Assembly: GCA_028683855.1 (NCBI GenBank)
Contig: JAQUHA010000005.1
Span: 1-64,000 of the forward strand
DNA from: Desulfuromonadaceae bacterium
GTDB lineage: Bacteria > Desulfobacterota > Desulfuromonadia > Geobacterales > Pseudopelobacteraceae
Direction of reading: 5' to 3'
DNA: 64,000 bases
In this document: piece by piece, positions 43,159 to 53,865 of the stretch
How positions within the stretch are numbered: position 1 is the stretch's first letter
Layout: each line of letters begins with the position of its first letter
Translations under genes and position numbers: made by a program
Notes under the pieces: generated by a model
What the model was told of the DNA's origin: nothing
Database searches by the model: none
What the model saw: only the letters and a program-made list of their open reading frames with translations

Positions 43159-43488
43159 CTAATCCTTCTTTATTGTTGCAATATAACTCTTTGTAATTTT
43201 GATATTTACATTGCTTGCAATCTCAAGCGTTACTATGTCGCTTTCTACCGCAGTCACCTTTCCATGCACACCACCGGCAGTAACCACATTATCCCCTTTC
43301 TTCATTGACTCAAGCAGCGCCTTATGTTCCTTAGCCTTTTTCTGCTGCGGACGAATAAGAAGAAAATAAAATATTGCAAACATGAAAATAAGTGGAATCA
43401 CCTGCTGAAAAGCCGCCATTCCACCCCCGGCTCCTCCTGCAGCAGCCCCTCCCGGTGCACTTCCCATCGCAAAAGCCAATCCAAACAT
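43159..43488 (-). CDS. yajC: Preprotein translocase subunit YajC
   Basis: The 109-residue protein has a long Gly/Ala-rich start, one membrane segment (IPLIFMFAIFYFLLI) and the RPQQKKAKEHKALLESMKKGD motif. It accompanies SecD/SecF. A strong GGGAGGA ribosome site precedes the ATG. The alanine-glycine N-terminal extension is somewhat longer than in E. coli. Confidence 0.93.
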   Translation of the reverse strand: MFGLAFAMGSAPGGAAAGGAGGGMAAFQQVIPLIFMFAIFYFLLIRPQQKKAKEHKALLESMKKGDNVVTAGGVHGKVTAVESDIVTLEIASNVNIKITKSYIATIKKD

Positions 43489-43505
43489 GTTGTTATCCTC
43501 CCTTT

Positions 43506-45667
<2,162 letters not shown>

Positions 45668-45693
45668 TACATCCCTGAACAAAATTGCCGAAT

Positions 45694-46827
45694 TTAACGA
45701 ATATCAGAGAGCTTTTTCAACTCAGTACCCGGATAGTAATAAGAGAGTATCTCCGCTGAAACAAAACCATCAAGCGCGCGCTGCTTGGCGCCCCACTGGC
45801 ACAATCCAACTCCATGCCCATTACCACTTCCGGTGAAGCTTATTTCATTTTTCATATTCTTAAGTGTAAATCTGGTACTTTTTATAAAGCCGTATCCGAT
45901 TGCCTTGCGAAACTGCTCACCGGTTATTGCCAGACTGCCTTTTGAGGCGAGGATGGAAACATCCTTCAATCGTCCCTCTGAATTCTGGCTTCCGGTCTTT
46001 ATATCATACAGACCGGATATTTTGTACCCTGCTGTCTTTAAGCGTTCTTCAAGCTCTTTCAGAGAGAGTTTGTATTCCCACACGGTTGCAGTAGGTGATG
46101 TCAAACAGTACTGACATGAAACACCCTTTAAATATGGAAACGACATCCCCCAGATATTTTCACAGGACTCAGTCCTGCCACCACAACTTGAGTGGTAAAA
46201 TGCCTGAATAATCTCATAATTATACGTTAATACTATCCCTGAAGTTTCAAAAACAGCACGCTGTGCACGGCTATCCTCGATAAGACTCCCTTCATAAACC
46301 TGATCGATAACCGAAGACTCCAGATGATAAGGGGAGGCAATGCGTGCCATTTTTCTGTTAAGCGCGTATGTTCTTGCGATAATCGCCTGAGCTTTTACAG
46401 CTTCTATTGGCCATGCTGAAGAGATTTCACAATTAATAAGACCAACCAGATACTCCTCAAGAGGCAACTGGTTTACGACCAGAATTCCTCCATCAGTTAC
46501 AGAAACCTCGGCAAGCCCACGATATGGCTTATTATTCACATAAACAGATTTGGATGCTGAGAAGTATAGTTTTTTAAACTGTTTCCCCTCAACCTGCAAA
46601 CTATCCTTGAAAGGCTTTATTGAGGCAGGCAGAGATATTACAACAGGAGTTCCTGTCTCATCGGTTACCAACAGACCTTCACCGGCAACGGTAATTTCAG
46701 AAGCCGACTTGGCAATTGCAACCCGAACAGTCTCATCCAGAACCGCCGCCAGCGACTCCGTATCAGCCGGCAACATTAATATAGATATAAGAGCAACTAA
46801 TATCGATAAGCGAATACTATTTATCAT
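45694..46827 (-). CDS. SpoIID/LytB-domain protein
   Basis: The roughly 377-residue protein has a signal-like membrane start (LSILVALISILMLPA) and the SpoIID/LytB domain (LPLEEYLVGLINCEISSAWPIEAVKAQAIIARTYAL; YHSSCGGRTESCENIWG; GSGNGHGVGLCQWGAKQRAL). In Bacillus, SpoIID is a lytic transglycosylase acting on peptidoglycan in spore formation; in non-spore-formers homologues have other wall-cutting tasks. I prefer ATG 46827 to 46872. It lies upstream of queA. Confidence 0.85.
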   Translation of the reverse strand: MINSIRLSILVALISILMLPADTESLAAVLDETVRVAIAKSASEITVAGEGLLVTDETGTPVVISLPASIKPFKDSLQVEGKQFKKLYFSASKSVYVNNKPYRGLAEVSVTDGGILVVNQLPLEEYLVGLINCEISSAWPIEAVKAQAIIARTYALNRKMARIASPYHLESSVIDQVYEGSLIEDSRAQRAVFETSGIVLTYNYEIIQAFYHSSCGGRTESCENIWGMSFPYLKGVSCQYCLTSPTATVWEYKLSLKELEERLKTAGYKISGLYDIKTGSQNSEGRLKDVSILASKGSLAITGEQFRKAIGYGFIKSTRFTLKNMKNEISFTGSGNGHGVGLCQWGAKQRALDGFVSAEILSYYYPGTELKKLSDIR

Positions 46828-47198
46828 CTGCAAAACCTGAGGATAAAACCATATATTACCTCGTTGTGTCAATTTTTTTGATTTTTTTGATTACTACAAT
46901 TTTTAACTGAGGGTATATCTCTAACGGCTAAATACAATTGGCATAAATACTGTATAAAGTCTAGCTCTTAAAGAGCTAACACATAAGAATTACTAATATA
47001 GTACGGTAATATTAATATTTTGCTCACAATATCAAACCATACAATTTGAATCAACTACCCGTACATACGTCAGTTTATGACAGTTGAGTATTCTTTATTA
47101 TAAAAAGCAGCTAAGTATACAGTAATCATTACTATTTTGGTCTTTTCACTTTACATCAATGGTAAAAGACTGATCTAAATTAAACAGAAAGATTCTCT
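46828..47198. other. Divergent intergenic region upstream of HD-GYP gene
   Basis: This 370-base AT-rich stretch separates the SpoIID-like gene (-) from the HD-GYP gene (+). It contains a near-perfect palindrome TAGCTCTTAAAGAGCTA at about 46971-46987. A sigma-54-like TTGGCAT box at 46938 lacks the invariant downstream GC, and I see no convincing sigma-70 promoter. No small ORF looks real. Confidence 0.5.
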
Positions 47199-49295
47199 GT
47201 GCTTCTAAATTCATTAAAAATAAAAATTATCGGTATGGTAGCACTAATTGTAATTGCTGTCATATCCTTCTCGTCATGGAACCACTACCGTGACCAGAAA
47301 GCGGTTATTGAGAAAATAATCGAAAACAGCTCTGTAATGCTTATTGAAAGCCTTACCATGAGCATCCAGAATGCCATGAAATCAGGTCATACAAACAGCC
47401 TGAATGCTATTCTGCAAGACGCAAAAGTCCATGAGCATATCAAAGAACTCAGAATTATTGATACTGAAGGGACAATAATTCATTCGGCTGACAAGCTTGA
47501 AATAGGGAGTCAACTTACCGCTGAAGAACTGGAAAAGATTTCAAACAACAGGGAAAATCATTTTTACTTTTCTAACAATAAAAACAATCTTGACTCTTAC
47601 ACACGCATCCTTAATACAAGGGAATGTCAGGGCTGCCATGATGCAAGTAAACCTGTTATAGCAATTATTGAAACAGAAATATCTCTTAACGAAATAACCA
47701 GTTACATTAAAACTGAACAGAGAAACGCAATTATTTCATCTACTCTTATGATTACACTGATAATCGGTGCTTGTTTTATATTTCTCTCGCTGTACGTCGA
47801 CAAGCCAATACGCTCTATGATTGCAGATATGCGAGAGGTTGAACTTGGCAATTTTGAGGTTAACAGCTCTATCAACAGCTCAAACGAGATGCAACTCCTC
47901 TCGTCCCACCTTAACTTAATGGCAATAAAACTTAAGGATCTGCTTCAAAGCACCGTTATTAATGAACGAGAGTTGGCAAGAGCCGAAGAAAAACTGGTTC
48001 ACCATCATAACACCCAGCTTATGAACGAAAAGTTGGAAGAACAGCTTCATGAAATTGAGAATCTGAATATATCCCTTGAAGAGAGAATAGAAGAAGTTGA
48101 GCAGGCCAGCTTTACCATCGCAGATCTCGCCGCTGAACTGGAGCAGAAAAATACAAATCTTGAACACGCATTCGATAGGCTTTCAACAATCTATAAAATA
48201 GGGCTGGCAATCAACTCAACGATAGACATTGACCGTCTCTTCAACCTCATAGTGAGAAGTACAACAAGTACACTTGATGCTCAAATAGGCTACATAATAC
48301 TTTACAACAAAGAGCAGCGGACTCTGAATGTGACTAATCTTATTGGTAACGGGAAACTGATCGCTCCACAAAAAGCTATAAAGATGAAGGATACGAGTGT
48401 CTCTACATGGGTTATAAATAACCGCCAACCACTTTTGATAACTGACATAAATCAGACACCGCAATTTGATCGTTTCAGTGAACTTGGATATGAGCGCAAA
48501 ACCCTTATATGTGCGCCACTTATGGTAATGGATGAAATAATCGGCACTATCAGCGTTGTTAATAAATCTGATAATTCACAATTTTATTCAAACGAGTTGG
48601 AAATGCTCACTACTATTGCAGCCCAGGCTGCAATAGCAATTAAAAACGCAACTCTTTACGACGAACAGCAGCAAACCTATCTGAATACAATTCAAGCCCT
48701 TGTAACTGCAATCGAAGCAAGCGACAGTTATACAAAAGGTCACTCGGAACGTGTTACACGCTACAGTATAGAAATTGGAAGACGTTGTCAGCTTTCACCA
48801 GACAGACTCAAAATCCTCGAAAGAGCAGCCATTTTACACGATATAGGTAAAATTGGCATAGATTTGAGTCTGCTGCACAAAGAGGGGAAACTGTCCGTTC
48901 ATGATATAAATGAGCTTCAAATGCACCCAATAATAGGTATGAAGATACTGGAACCGATCGAATTCCTTAAAGATGTGCGCACCTGCATAGGTCAACACCA
49001 TGAACGCTATGACGGCATGGGATACCCAAACCGTATAAAACATGAAGATCAGCTTCTGGAATCACGAATAATCAGTGTTGCTGACGCATTTGATGCCATG
49101 ACCTCCGATAGACCTTATAGAAAGGCGCTTCCATTAGATGCCGCCATTTCCGAACTCTGCGAAAACTCAGGCACACAGTTTGATCCTGTTATTGTAGAAG
49201 CTTTTACAGCCATTCTTGAAGAGGGTACTTTTTTCACATCAAGATTTGATCGATCACAAGAGATTACAATTGCAGTGTCAGCTTCAAATGCCTGA
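47199..49295 (+). CDS. HD-GYP phosphodiesterase with periplasmic haem-motif sensor
   Basis: The 698-residue protein has membrane segments at about residues 10-27 and 177-200, a periplasmic region with a CQGCH c-haem motif (143-147), HAMP (about 200-253), coiled coil, GAF (about 330-480) and a C-terminal HD-GYP domain (HDIGKIG; QHHERYDGMGYP) that probably degrades cyclic di-GMP. It may convert a redox or gas signal, sensed by haem, into cyclic-di-GMP changes. Start is GTG 47199, with only a weak ribosome site. The next gene starts 28 bases later. Confidence 0.9.
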   Translation: MLLNSLKIKIIGMVALIVIAVISFSSWNHYRDQKAVIEKIIENSSVMLIESLTMSIQNAMKSGHTNSLNAILQDAKVHEHIKELRIIDTEGTIIHSADKLEIGSQLTAEELEKISNNRENHFYFSNNKNNLDSYTRILNTRECQGCHDASKPVIAIIETEISLNEITSYIKTEQRNAIISSTLMITLIIGACFIFLSLYVDKPIRSMIADMREVELGNFEVNSSINSSNEMQLLSSHLNLMAIKLKDLLQSTVINERELARAEEKLVHHHNTQLMNEKLEEQLHEIENLNISLEERIEEVEQASFTIADLAAELEQKNTNLEHAFDRLSTIYKIGLAINSTIDIDRLFNLIVRSTTSTLDAQIGYIILYNKEQRTLNVTNLIGNGKLIAPQKAIKMKDTSVSTWVINNRQPLLITDINQTPQFDRFSELGYERKTLICAPLMVMDEIIGTISVVNKSDNSQFYSNELEMLTTIAAQAAIAIKNATLYDEQQQTYLNTIQALVTAIEASDSYTKGHSERVTRYSIEIGRRCQLSPDRLKILERAAILHDIGKIGIDLSLLHKEGKLSVHDINELQMHPIIGMKILEPIEFLKDVRTCIGQHHERYDGMGYPNRIKHEDQLLESRIISVADAFDAMTSDRPYRKALPLDAAISELCENSGTQFDPVIVEAFTAILEEGTFFTSRFDRSQEITIAVSASNA

Positions 49296-49322
49296 TACAG
49301 ACCTCTACCCTTTGAGTTTACC

Positions 49323-50288
49323 GTGACAAATCTGCTTTCAATCAATAATCTTGATGTATCTTTTTCAATTGAAAATAATGTTGTTAAGCCGGTTCGCGGA
49401 ATATCACTTTCCTTAGATCATGGCAAGGTGTTAGCTTTAGTCGGCGAATCTGGTTCTGGCAAGAGCATGACAGCACTTTCGATTATGCGCCTTATCCCTC
49501 CACCGGGTCAGATAAGCTCAGGAGAAATTGTTTTTGAAGCGGAGAGTCTGCTCTCTCTGCCGGATGAAGAGATGCGGAGTATTCGCGGCAGAAGGATCTC
49601 AATGGTTTTTCAGGAACCGATGACATCTTTGAATCCGGTTTTATCAATAGCTGATCAACTCTGTGAACCTCTGATTCTGCATCAAAAAATTTCCAGACGT
49701 GACGCCCATGACATCGGCATAGAAATGTTAAGAGATGTTGGTATCTCATCAGCAGCAGAGCGGATCTCCAACTATCCGCATCAACTCAGCGGCGGTATGC
49801 GTCAAAGGGTTATGATTGCTATGGCTCTCGCGTGTAATCCGTCTTTACTGATTGCTGATGAACCTACAACAGCCCTTGACGTAACAATTCAGGCTCAAAT
49901 ACTGGAACTGCTGAACCGCCGGAAAGGTGTCAATGGGCTATCGATCCTTTTGATCACACATGATCTCGGAATAGTTGCCGAACGCTCCGACAATACTGCT
50001 GTGATGTATGCAGGCCAGATAGTCGAGTACGCCCCGACCCCTTCAATACTGTCCAGACCGACACACCCATACACAAAGTCATTATTGGATTCTCTCCCGC
50101 AAAACAGTAAACCAGGTATGCCGTTACCAGCCTTATCAGGTCAATTCAACCCGGACTCCGTATTGAAGAGTAATGGTTGCAGTTTTGCTGATCGTTGCCC
50201 ATTGACAGATCCAACTTGTTACTCGGAGGCTCAACAGCTAATTGAGAAATCACCATCTCATCTCGTCAGATGCTGGAAATGCTCATGA
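49323..50288 (+). CDS. Oligopeptide/dipeptide ABC transporter ATPase (DppD type)
   Basis: The 321-residue ATPase has GESGSGKSMTALSIMRL (Walker A), QLSGGMRQRVMIAMAL (signature), LIADEPTTALDVTIQAQI (Walker B) and the C-terminal SFADRCPLTDPTCYSE cysteine motif of Opp/Dpp ATPases. It overlaps the DppF-like gene by ATGA. Permease and substrate-binding genes are not next to it. The start is GTG 49323. Confidence 0.9.
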   Translation: MTNLLSINNLDVSFSIENNVVKPVRGISLSLDHGKVLALVGESGSGKSMTALSIMRLIPPPGQISSGEIVFEAESLLSLPDEEMRSIRGRRISMVFQEPMTSLNPVLSIADQLCEPLILHQKISRRDAHDIGIEMLRDVGISSAAERISNYPHQLSGGMRQRVMIAMALACNPSLLIADEPTTALDVTIQAQILELLNRRKGVNGLSILLITHDLGIVAERSDNTAVMYAGQIVEYAPTPSILSRPTHPYTKSLLDSLPQNSKPGMPLPALSGQFNPDSVLKSNGCSFADRCPLTDPTCYSEAQQLIEKSPSHLVRCWKCS

Positions 50289-51253
50289 TAGAGTCAACTC
50301 CAATACTAATGGCAGTCGATCTGCAGAAATCTTTCAGAGTATCTTCAACTCTGCATTCAAACAGACTATTAAGAGCAGTTGATGGTGTATCTTTACAGCT
50401 AATGACAGGTGAAACTCTTGGTATTGCCGGAGAGTCCGGATGTGGAAAATCCACATTAGCAAAAATAGCTGCAGGAATTATGACGCCTGACTCAGGAGAG
50501 CTGTTTTATAAAGGAGAACTCCTCTCTAAACTGGGCAAAAGTGAATGGAAAAATTTTAGAGTTAATACGCAGATGATCTTTCAGGATCCATTTTCATCAC
50601 TTAATCCACGAATGAAAATCGGAGACAGTATTTCTGAACCACTCAAAATAGCCGGCGCTTCATTGACTCAGCAACAGATTGAACTCAGACGTATAATGGA
50701 TGCTGTAGGGTTATCTGCTAACACTGCAGACCGTTTTCCTGATGAATTCTCCGGTGGGCAGCGGCAACGGATTGTCATTGCTCGCGCTCTTATTGCTTCT
50801 CCGGAAATTGTAATCGCTGATGAACCGGTTTCGTCGCTGGATATTTCAATTCAGGCACAGATAATAAACCTGTTGATGCAGATGAAAAAAGATTTTGCAT
50901 TATCAATGATATTTATTTCACACAATCTTATGGTTCTTCGACATATCTGTGACAGAATAATTATAATGTACCTCGGAGCAATTGTAGAGGTTGGCAGAGC
51001 TGAGGACATTCTTAACAGCTGTAAGCACCCATATACTGAAGCGCTAATTGCTGCAATTCCCGGTTTGCAAACCAATAATTTAAACTCGAACAAACAGTTA
51101 AAAGGCGATCTTCCAACAACAAACTCAGTCACATCGGGGTGTCGTTTCCACCCCCGCTGTCCATATACTATGGATAAATGTCGCAACGAAATTCCACTTC
51201 TGACAGAGAGTAAAACAGGTCATGCCGTTGCCTGCCATCTAAGCTGCATATAA
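50285..51253 (+). CDS. Oligopeptide/dipeptide ABC transporter ATPase (DppF type)
   Basis: The roughly 322-residue partner ATPase has GESGCGKSTLAKIAAG, EFSGGQRQRIVIARAL, IADEPVSSLDISIQAQI and the C-terminal CRFHPRCPYTMDKCRNEIP motif. ATG 50285 overlaps the previous stop by ATGA, indicating coupling; the track's 50270 is also possible. Together with DppD it would power import of peptides or another substrate. Confidence 0.9.
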   Translation: MIESTPILMAVDLQKSFRVSSTLHSNRLLRAVDGVSLQLMTGETLGIAGESGCGKSTLAKIAAGIMTPDSGELFYKGELLSKLGKSEWKNFRVNTQMIFQDPFSSLNPRMKIGDSISEPLKIAGASLTQQQIELRRIMDAVGLSANTADRFPDEFSGGQRQRIVIARALIASPEIVIADEPVSSLDISIQAQIINLLMQMKKDFALSMIFISHNLMVLRHICDRIIIMYLGAIVEVGRAEDILNSCKHPYTEALIAAIPGLQTNNLNSNKQLKGDLPTTNSVTSGCRFHPRCPYTMDKCRNEIPLLTESKTGHAVACHLSCI

Positions 51254-51326
51254 TAGCGTTTTAAATACAATTAGATTGACTACTGCAATTTCCATATATA
51301 TGATAATTCAAAATGGAGGAACTATC

Positions 51327-51599
51327 ATGGCATTTGATAAAGACAAGAAGTTTGTAGACGAAGCCGAAGTATTAAAGGTACTTGGACATCCGATACGCCT
51401 CAAAATTGTGGCGGGGCTCTGCACCAGAGAGTGTAATGTAAAACATATATGGGAGTGCCTCGGTTTACCGCAGGCAACCGTTTCTCAGCACCTTGCTCTT
51501 CTCAAAAACAAGGGAATAATAGAGGGAAAACGAGATGGGGTCGAAGTCCACTACAGCGTTGTGAATGATTTGGCAAAAAAAATAATAACTTCAATATAA
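51327..51599 (+). CDS. ArsR-family transcriptional repressor
   Basis: The 90-residue protein is a winged helix of the ArsR type (LKVLGHPIRLKIVAGL; LPQATVSQHLALLKNKGIIEGKR). A CTREC pair near the helix start could bind a metal or sense redox, but the typical ArsR/SmtB site is incomplete. ATG 51327 with GGAGGA upstream is clearly better than the track's 51276. No metal-resistance gene is adjacent, so its target is unknown. Confidence 0.85.
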   Translation: MAFDKDKKFVDEAEVLKVLGHPIRLKIVAGLCTRECNVKHIWECLGLPQATVSQHLALLKNKGIIEGKRDGVEVHYSVVNDLAKKIITSI

Positions 51600-51605
51600 A
51601 CTTTA

Positions 51606-51626
51606 GGGGCGAAGAACGTTCGCCCC
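51606..51626. terminator. Hairpin between convergent arsR and dsbC-like genes
   Basis: GGGGCGAA and TTCGCCCC form an 8-bp stem with a 5-base loop between the two convergent genes. T runs are short on both sides, so it may be a weak bidirectional terminator. Confidence 0.55.
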
Positions 51627-51641
51627 GTTAAATCATATCTG

Positions 51642-52427
51642 TTATTTTGCTTCCAGCATTTTCTTCATACTCTCAGCATCCCGCATACCCACCTGTACTC
51701 TTCCATCAGGTAGAATCATCGTCGGAGTTCCCGAGATTCCATGCGAATTTCCGAAACTGACAATTTCATCAATAGCTTTAATACTTCTGTCAGATTTTGG
51801 TTTTGGAACTTCCTTCCCCTCAAACGCATCATCCAGAAGCCCAATGCTCTTTGTTTCAATAACGGTTCTGCATTTATCAAGCGCTGCCGGGTGCATAGGC
51901 AGTGGAAACAGCATTATATGAATTGCAAGATCAGGCATCAGATCGGCAAGCTTTTTCAATTGAGTGTGAGCTTTTCTGCAGTATGGGCAGTCCGGATCTG
52001 TAAAAACATACAGTTTTTTATCCCCCTTTGGATTTCCTATAACAATTGCATTTTCCACAGGTATTTTAGTTATATCAACTGGTGGTAATTCTTTAGGCTT
52101 TGGAATATTCTGTTCATGGGCAGAAACAGGTTCAAGTTTTTCAATATCAACCACCATCCCCTGAATCAGGTGCTTTTTGCCATAATCCATGAGGATTATC
52201 CCTTTTTTACCCTCCCTTTCTACAAGCAGTTCAAAAAGACCGAGAGCAGGCGACTGCTTAACAGATGTCACCGTGGTACCGGTTTTTTTTAGAAGTTCAG
52301 TAGCGTCCTTTTCAGTAAGAGAGTGACAGGTAATACACGACCCTCCGCACCCCTCTTTTGCCATTGCATAGGAAGAGGATACCAATGTGATTGTTATTGC
52401 CGCAGCAAAACAGATTTCTTTCAACAT
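51642..52427 (-). CDS. DsbC-like thiol-disulfide protein with c-haem motif
   Basis: The 261-residue exported protein has a signal peptide (CFAAAITITLVSSSYAMA). Directly after it comes CGGSCITCH (CxxCH at 31-35), a c-type haem attachment motif. A DsbC-like dimerisation domain (about 36-100) and a thioredoxin-fold domain with the CPYC active site (147-150) and the GTPT cis-proline follow. DsbC enzymes shuffle wrong disulfides in the periplasm. A haem group next to the disulfide domain is unusual and may couple redox power to disulfide exchange. Confidence 0.85.
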   Translation of the reverse strand: MLKEICFAAAITITLVSSSYAMAKEGCGGSCITCHSLTEKDATELLKKTGTTVTSVKQSPALGLFELLVEREGKKGIILMDYGKKHLIQGMVVDIEKLEPVSAHEQNIPKPKELPPVDITKIPVENAIVIGNPKGDKKLYVFTDPDCPYCRKAHTQLKKLADLMPDLAIHIMLFPLPMHPAALDKCRTVIETKSIGLLDDAFEGKEVPKPKSDRSIKAIDEIVSFGNSHGISGTPTMILPDGRVQVGMRDAESMKKMLEAK

Positions 52428-52500
52428 TTAAACACTCCATTTCATATTTATTTGGACTCTGCAAGAAAATCAGAGCCTGAGCCTCAAAATAAGACCGGAG

Positions 52501-53865
52501 TCATTCTATGCCATATTCCTTTATTTTGTAAAGCAATGATCTATGGCTTATTTCAAGCATTTTAGCTGCCTTGGTTCTGTTCCCACCCGTCTTAAGCAGA
52601 GCTTTATGAATCAATTCCCGTTCAATGCTGTCTTCTGCCTTTTTTATAGACATATTATTGTCATCTGGCATTTCAGAACGGAAATCTTCATTTAGTGATT
52701 TAATAGATGTAGGCAGGCACGCGGTGGTTATAACTCCATTTTCGGAAACTATGCAGGCTCGCTCTATTGCATTTTCCAACTCACGTATATTGCCGGACCA
52801 ACCATGTGACATCAGCCTGCGCATGGCTTCTGGCTCAATTCGTATCCTGTTTTCAGCAGTTGAATGCCGCTGTATAAAGTACTCAGCAAGCAGTGGTATA
52901 TCTTCCACCCGTTCCCTGAGTGGTGGAAGTTGTATAGAAAAAACATTGAGCCTGAAATAAAGATCTTCTCTGAAACGACCTGACATAACATCAGATGGAA
53001 GATCACGGGATGTCGCTGAAACGACTCTTACATCAATTTTTTTTGTATGCGCCCCTCCTACCCTCCTGATTTCACCCTCTTGCAGAACACGCAGCAGTTT
53101 AACCTGAAGAGCCAACGGCAATTCACCAATCTCGTCAAGAAATAAGGTTCCATTATCTGCCTGTTCAAAGAGCCCTATTTTATCACTTGAAGCATCTGTA
53201 AAGGCACCCTTGACATGACCAAAAAGTTCGCTTTCAAGCAGATTTTCCGGAATAGCTCCGCAATTAACTGCAACAAACGCTTTTTTCGAGCGCTGCCCGC
53301 TTTGATGAATAGCCTGTGCAACCAGCTCTTTTCCGGTACCTGACTCTCCAAGGACAAGAATTGATGTTTTAAGATCAGTAACTTTTTTAATCTGTGAAAA
53401 AATTTCCTGCATTACAGGATTCCTGCTGATAATGCCGTTATAGGAAAGTTTTCCGCTAATGACCTCCCGCAGACGGCTGTTTTCTTCTTTAAGGCGCTCA
53501 CGCTCTTCAGCTTTTTTCAGAACAATTATGATTTCGTCTTTTTTAAAAGGCTTTGAAATAAAATCGTAACTTCCAAGCTTCATACACTCAACTGCAGTCT
53601 CAACACTACCATAAGCGGACATCATTATGATTGGAGCTGTAACATTTTCTTTAAGCGCCTGTATCAAAAAGCTCTTACCATCCATTTCCGGCATTCGTAT
53701 GTCGCAAAGAATGTAGTCATAAACATGACCTTTAAGAGCCATCAGTCCCTCAAAACCATCTGCTGCCTCATCAACGGAGTAGCCTTGACGACTCAACATA
53801 ATCGACAACATATTGCGCATATTTTTTTCATCATCTATAACAAGAATGTGCTGTTTATTATTCAT
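52501..53865 (-). CDS. Sigma-54-dependent response regulator (NtrC type)
   Basis: The 454-residue protein has a receiver domain (ILVIDDEKNMRNML; DYILCDIRMPEMDG, the phosphorylated aspartate), an AAA+ sigma-54 domain with GESGTGKELVAQAIH and GAFTDA, and a C-terminal Fis-type helix-turn-helix (NRTKAAKMLEISHRSLLYKIKEYG). I chose ATG 53865, which overlaps the kinase stop by ATGA and has GGGGGAG upstream. It activates promoters read by RpoN, whose gene lies 8 kb away. Confidence 0.92.
   Translation of the reverse strand: MNNKQHILVIDDEKNMRNMLSIMLSRQGYSVDEAADGFEGLMALKGHVYDYILCDIRMPEMDGKSFLIQALKENVTAPIIMMSAYGSVETAVECMKLGSYDFISKPFKKDEIIIVLKKAEERERLKEENSRLREVISGKLSYNGIISRNPVMQEIFSQIKKVTDLKTSILVLGESGTGKELVAQAIHQSGQRSKKAFVAVNCGAIPENLLESELFGHVKGAFTDASSDKIGLFEQADNGTLFLDEIGELPLALQVKLLRVLQEGEIRRVGGAHTKKIDVRVVSATSRDLPSDVMSGRFREDLYFRLNVFSIQLPPLRERVEDIPLLAEYFIQRHSTAENRIRIEPEAMRRLMSHGWSGNIRELENAIERACIVSENGVITTACLPTSIKSLNEDFRSEMPDDNNMSIKKAEDSIERELIHKALLKTGGNRTKAAKMLEISHRSLLYKIKEYGIE

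Noticed and set aside
46938-46953. Sigma-54-like promoter TTGGCAT...TGT upstream of the HD-GYP gene
   Set aside because: The -24 GG is present, but the required GC ten bases downstream is GT, so it does not meet the consensus.
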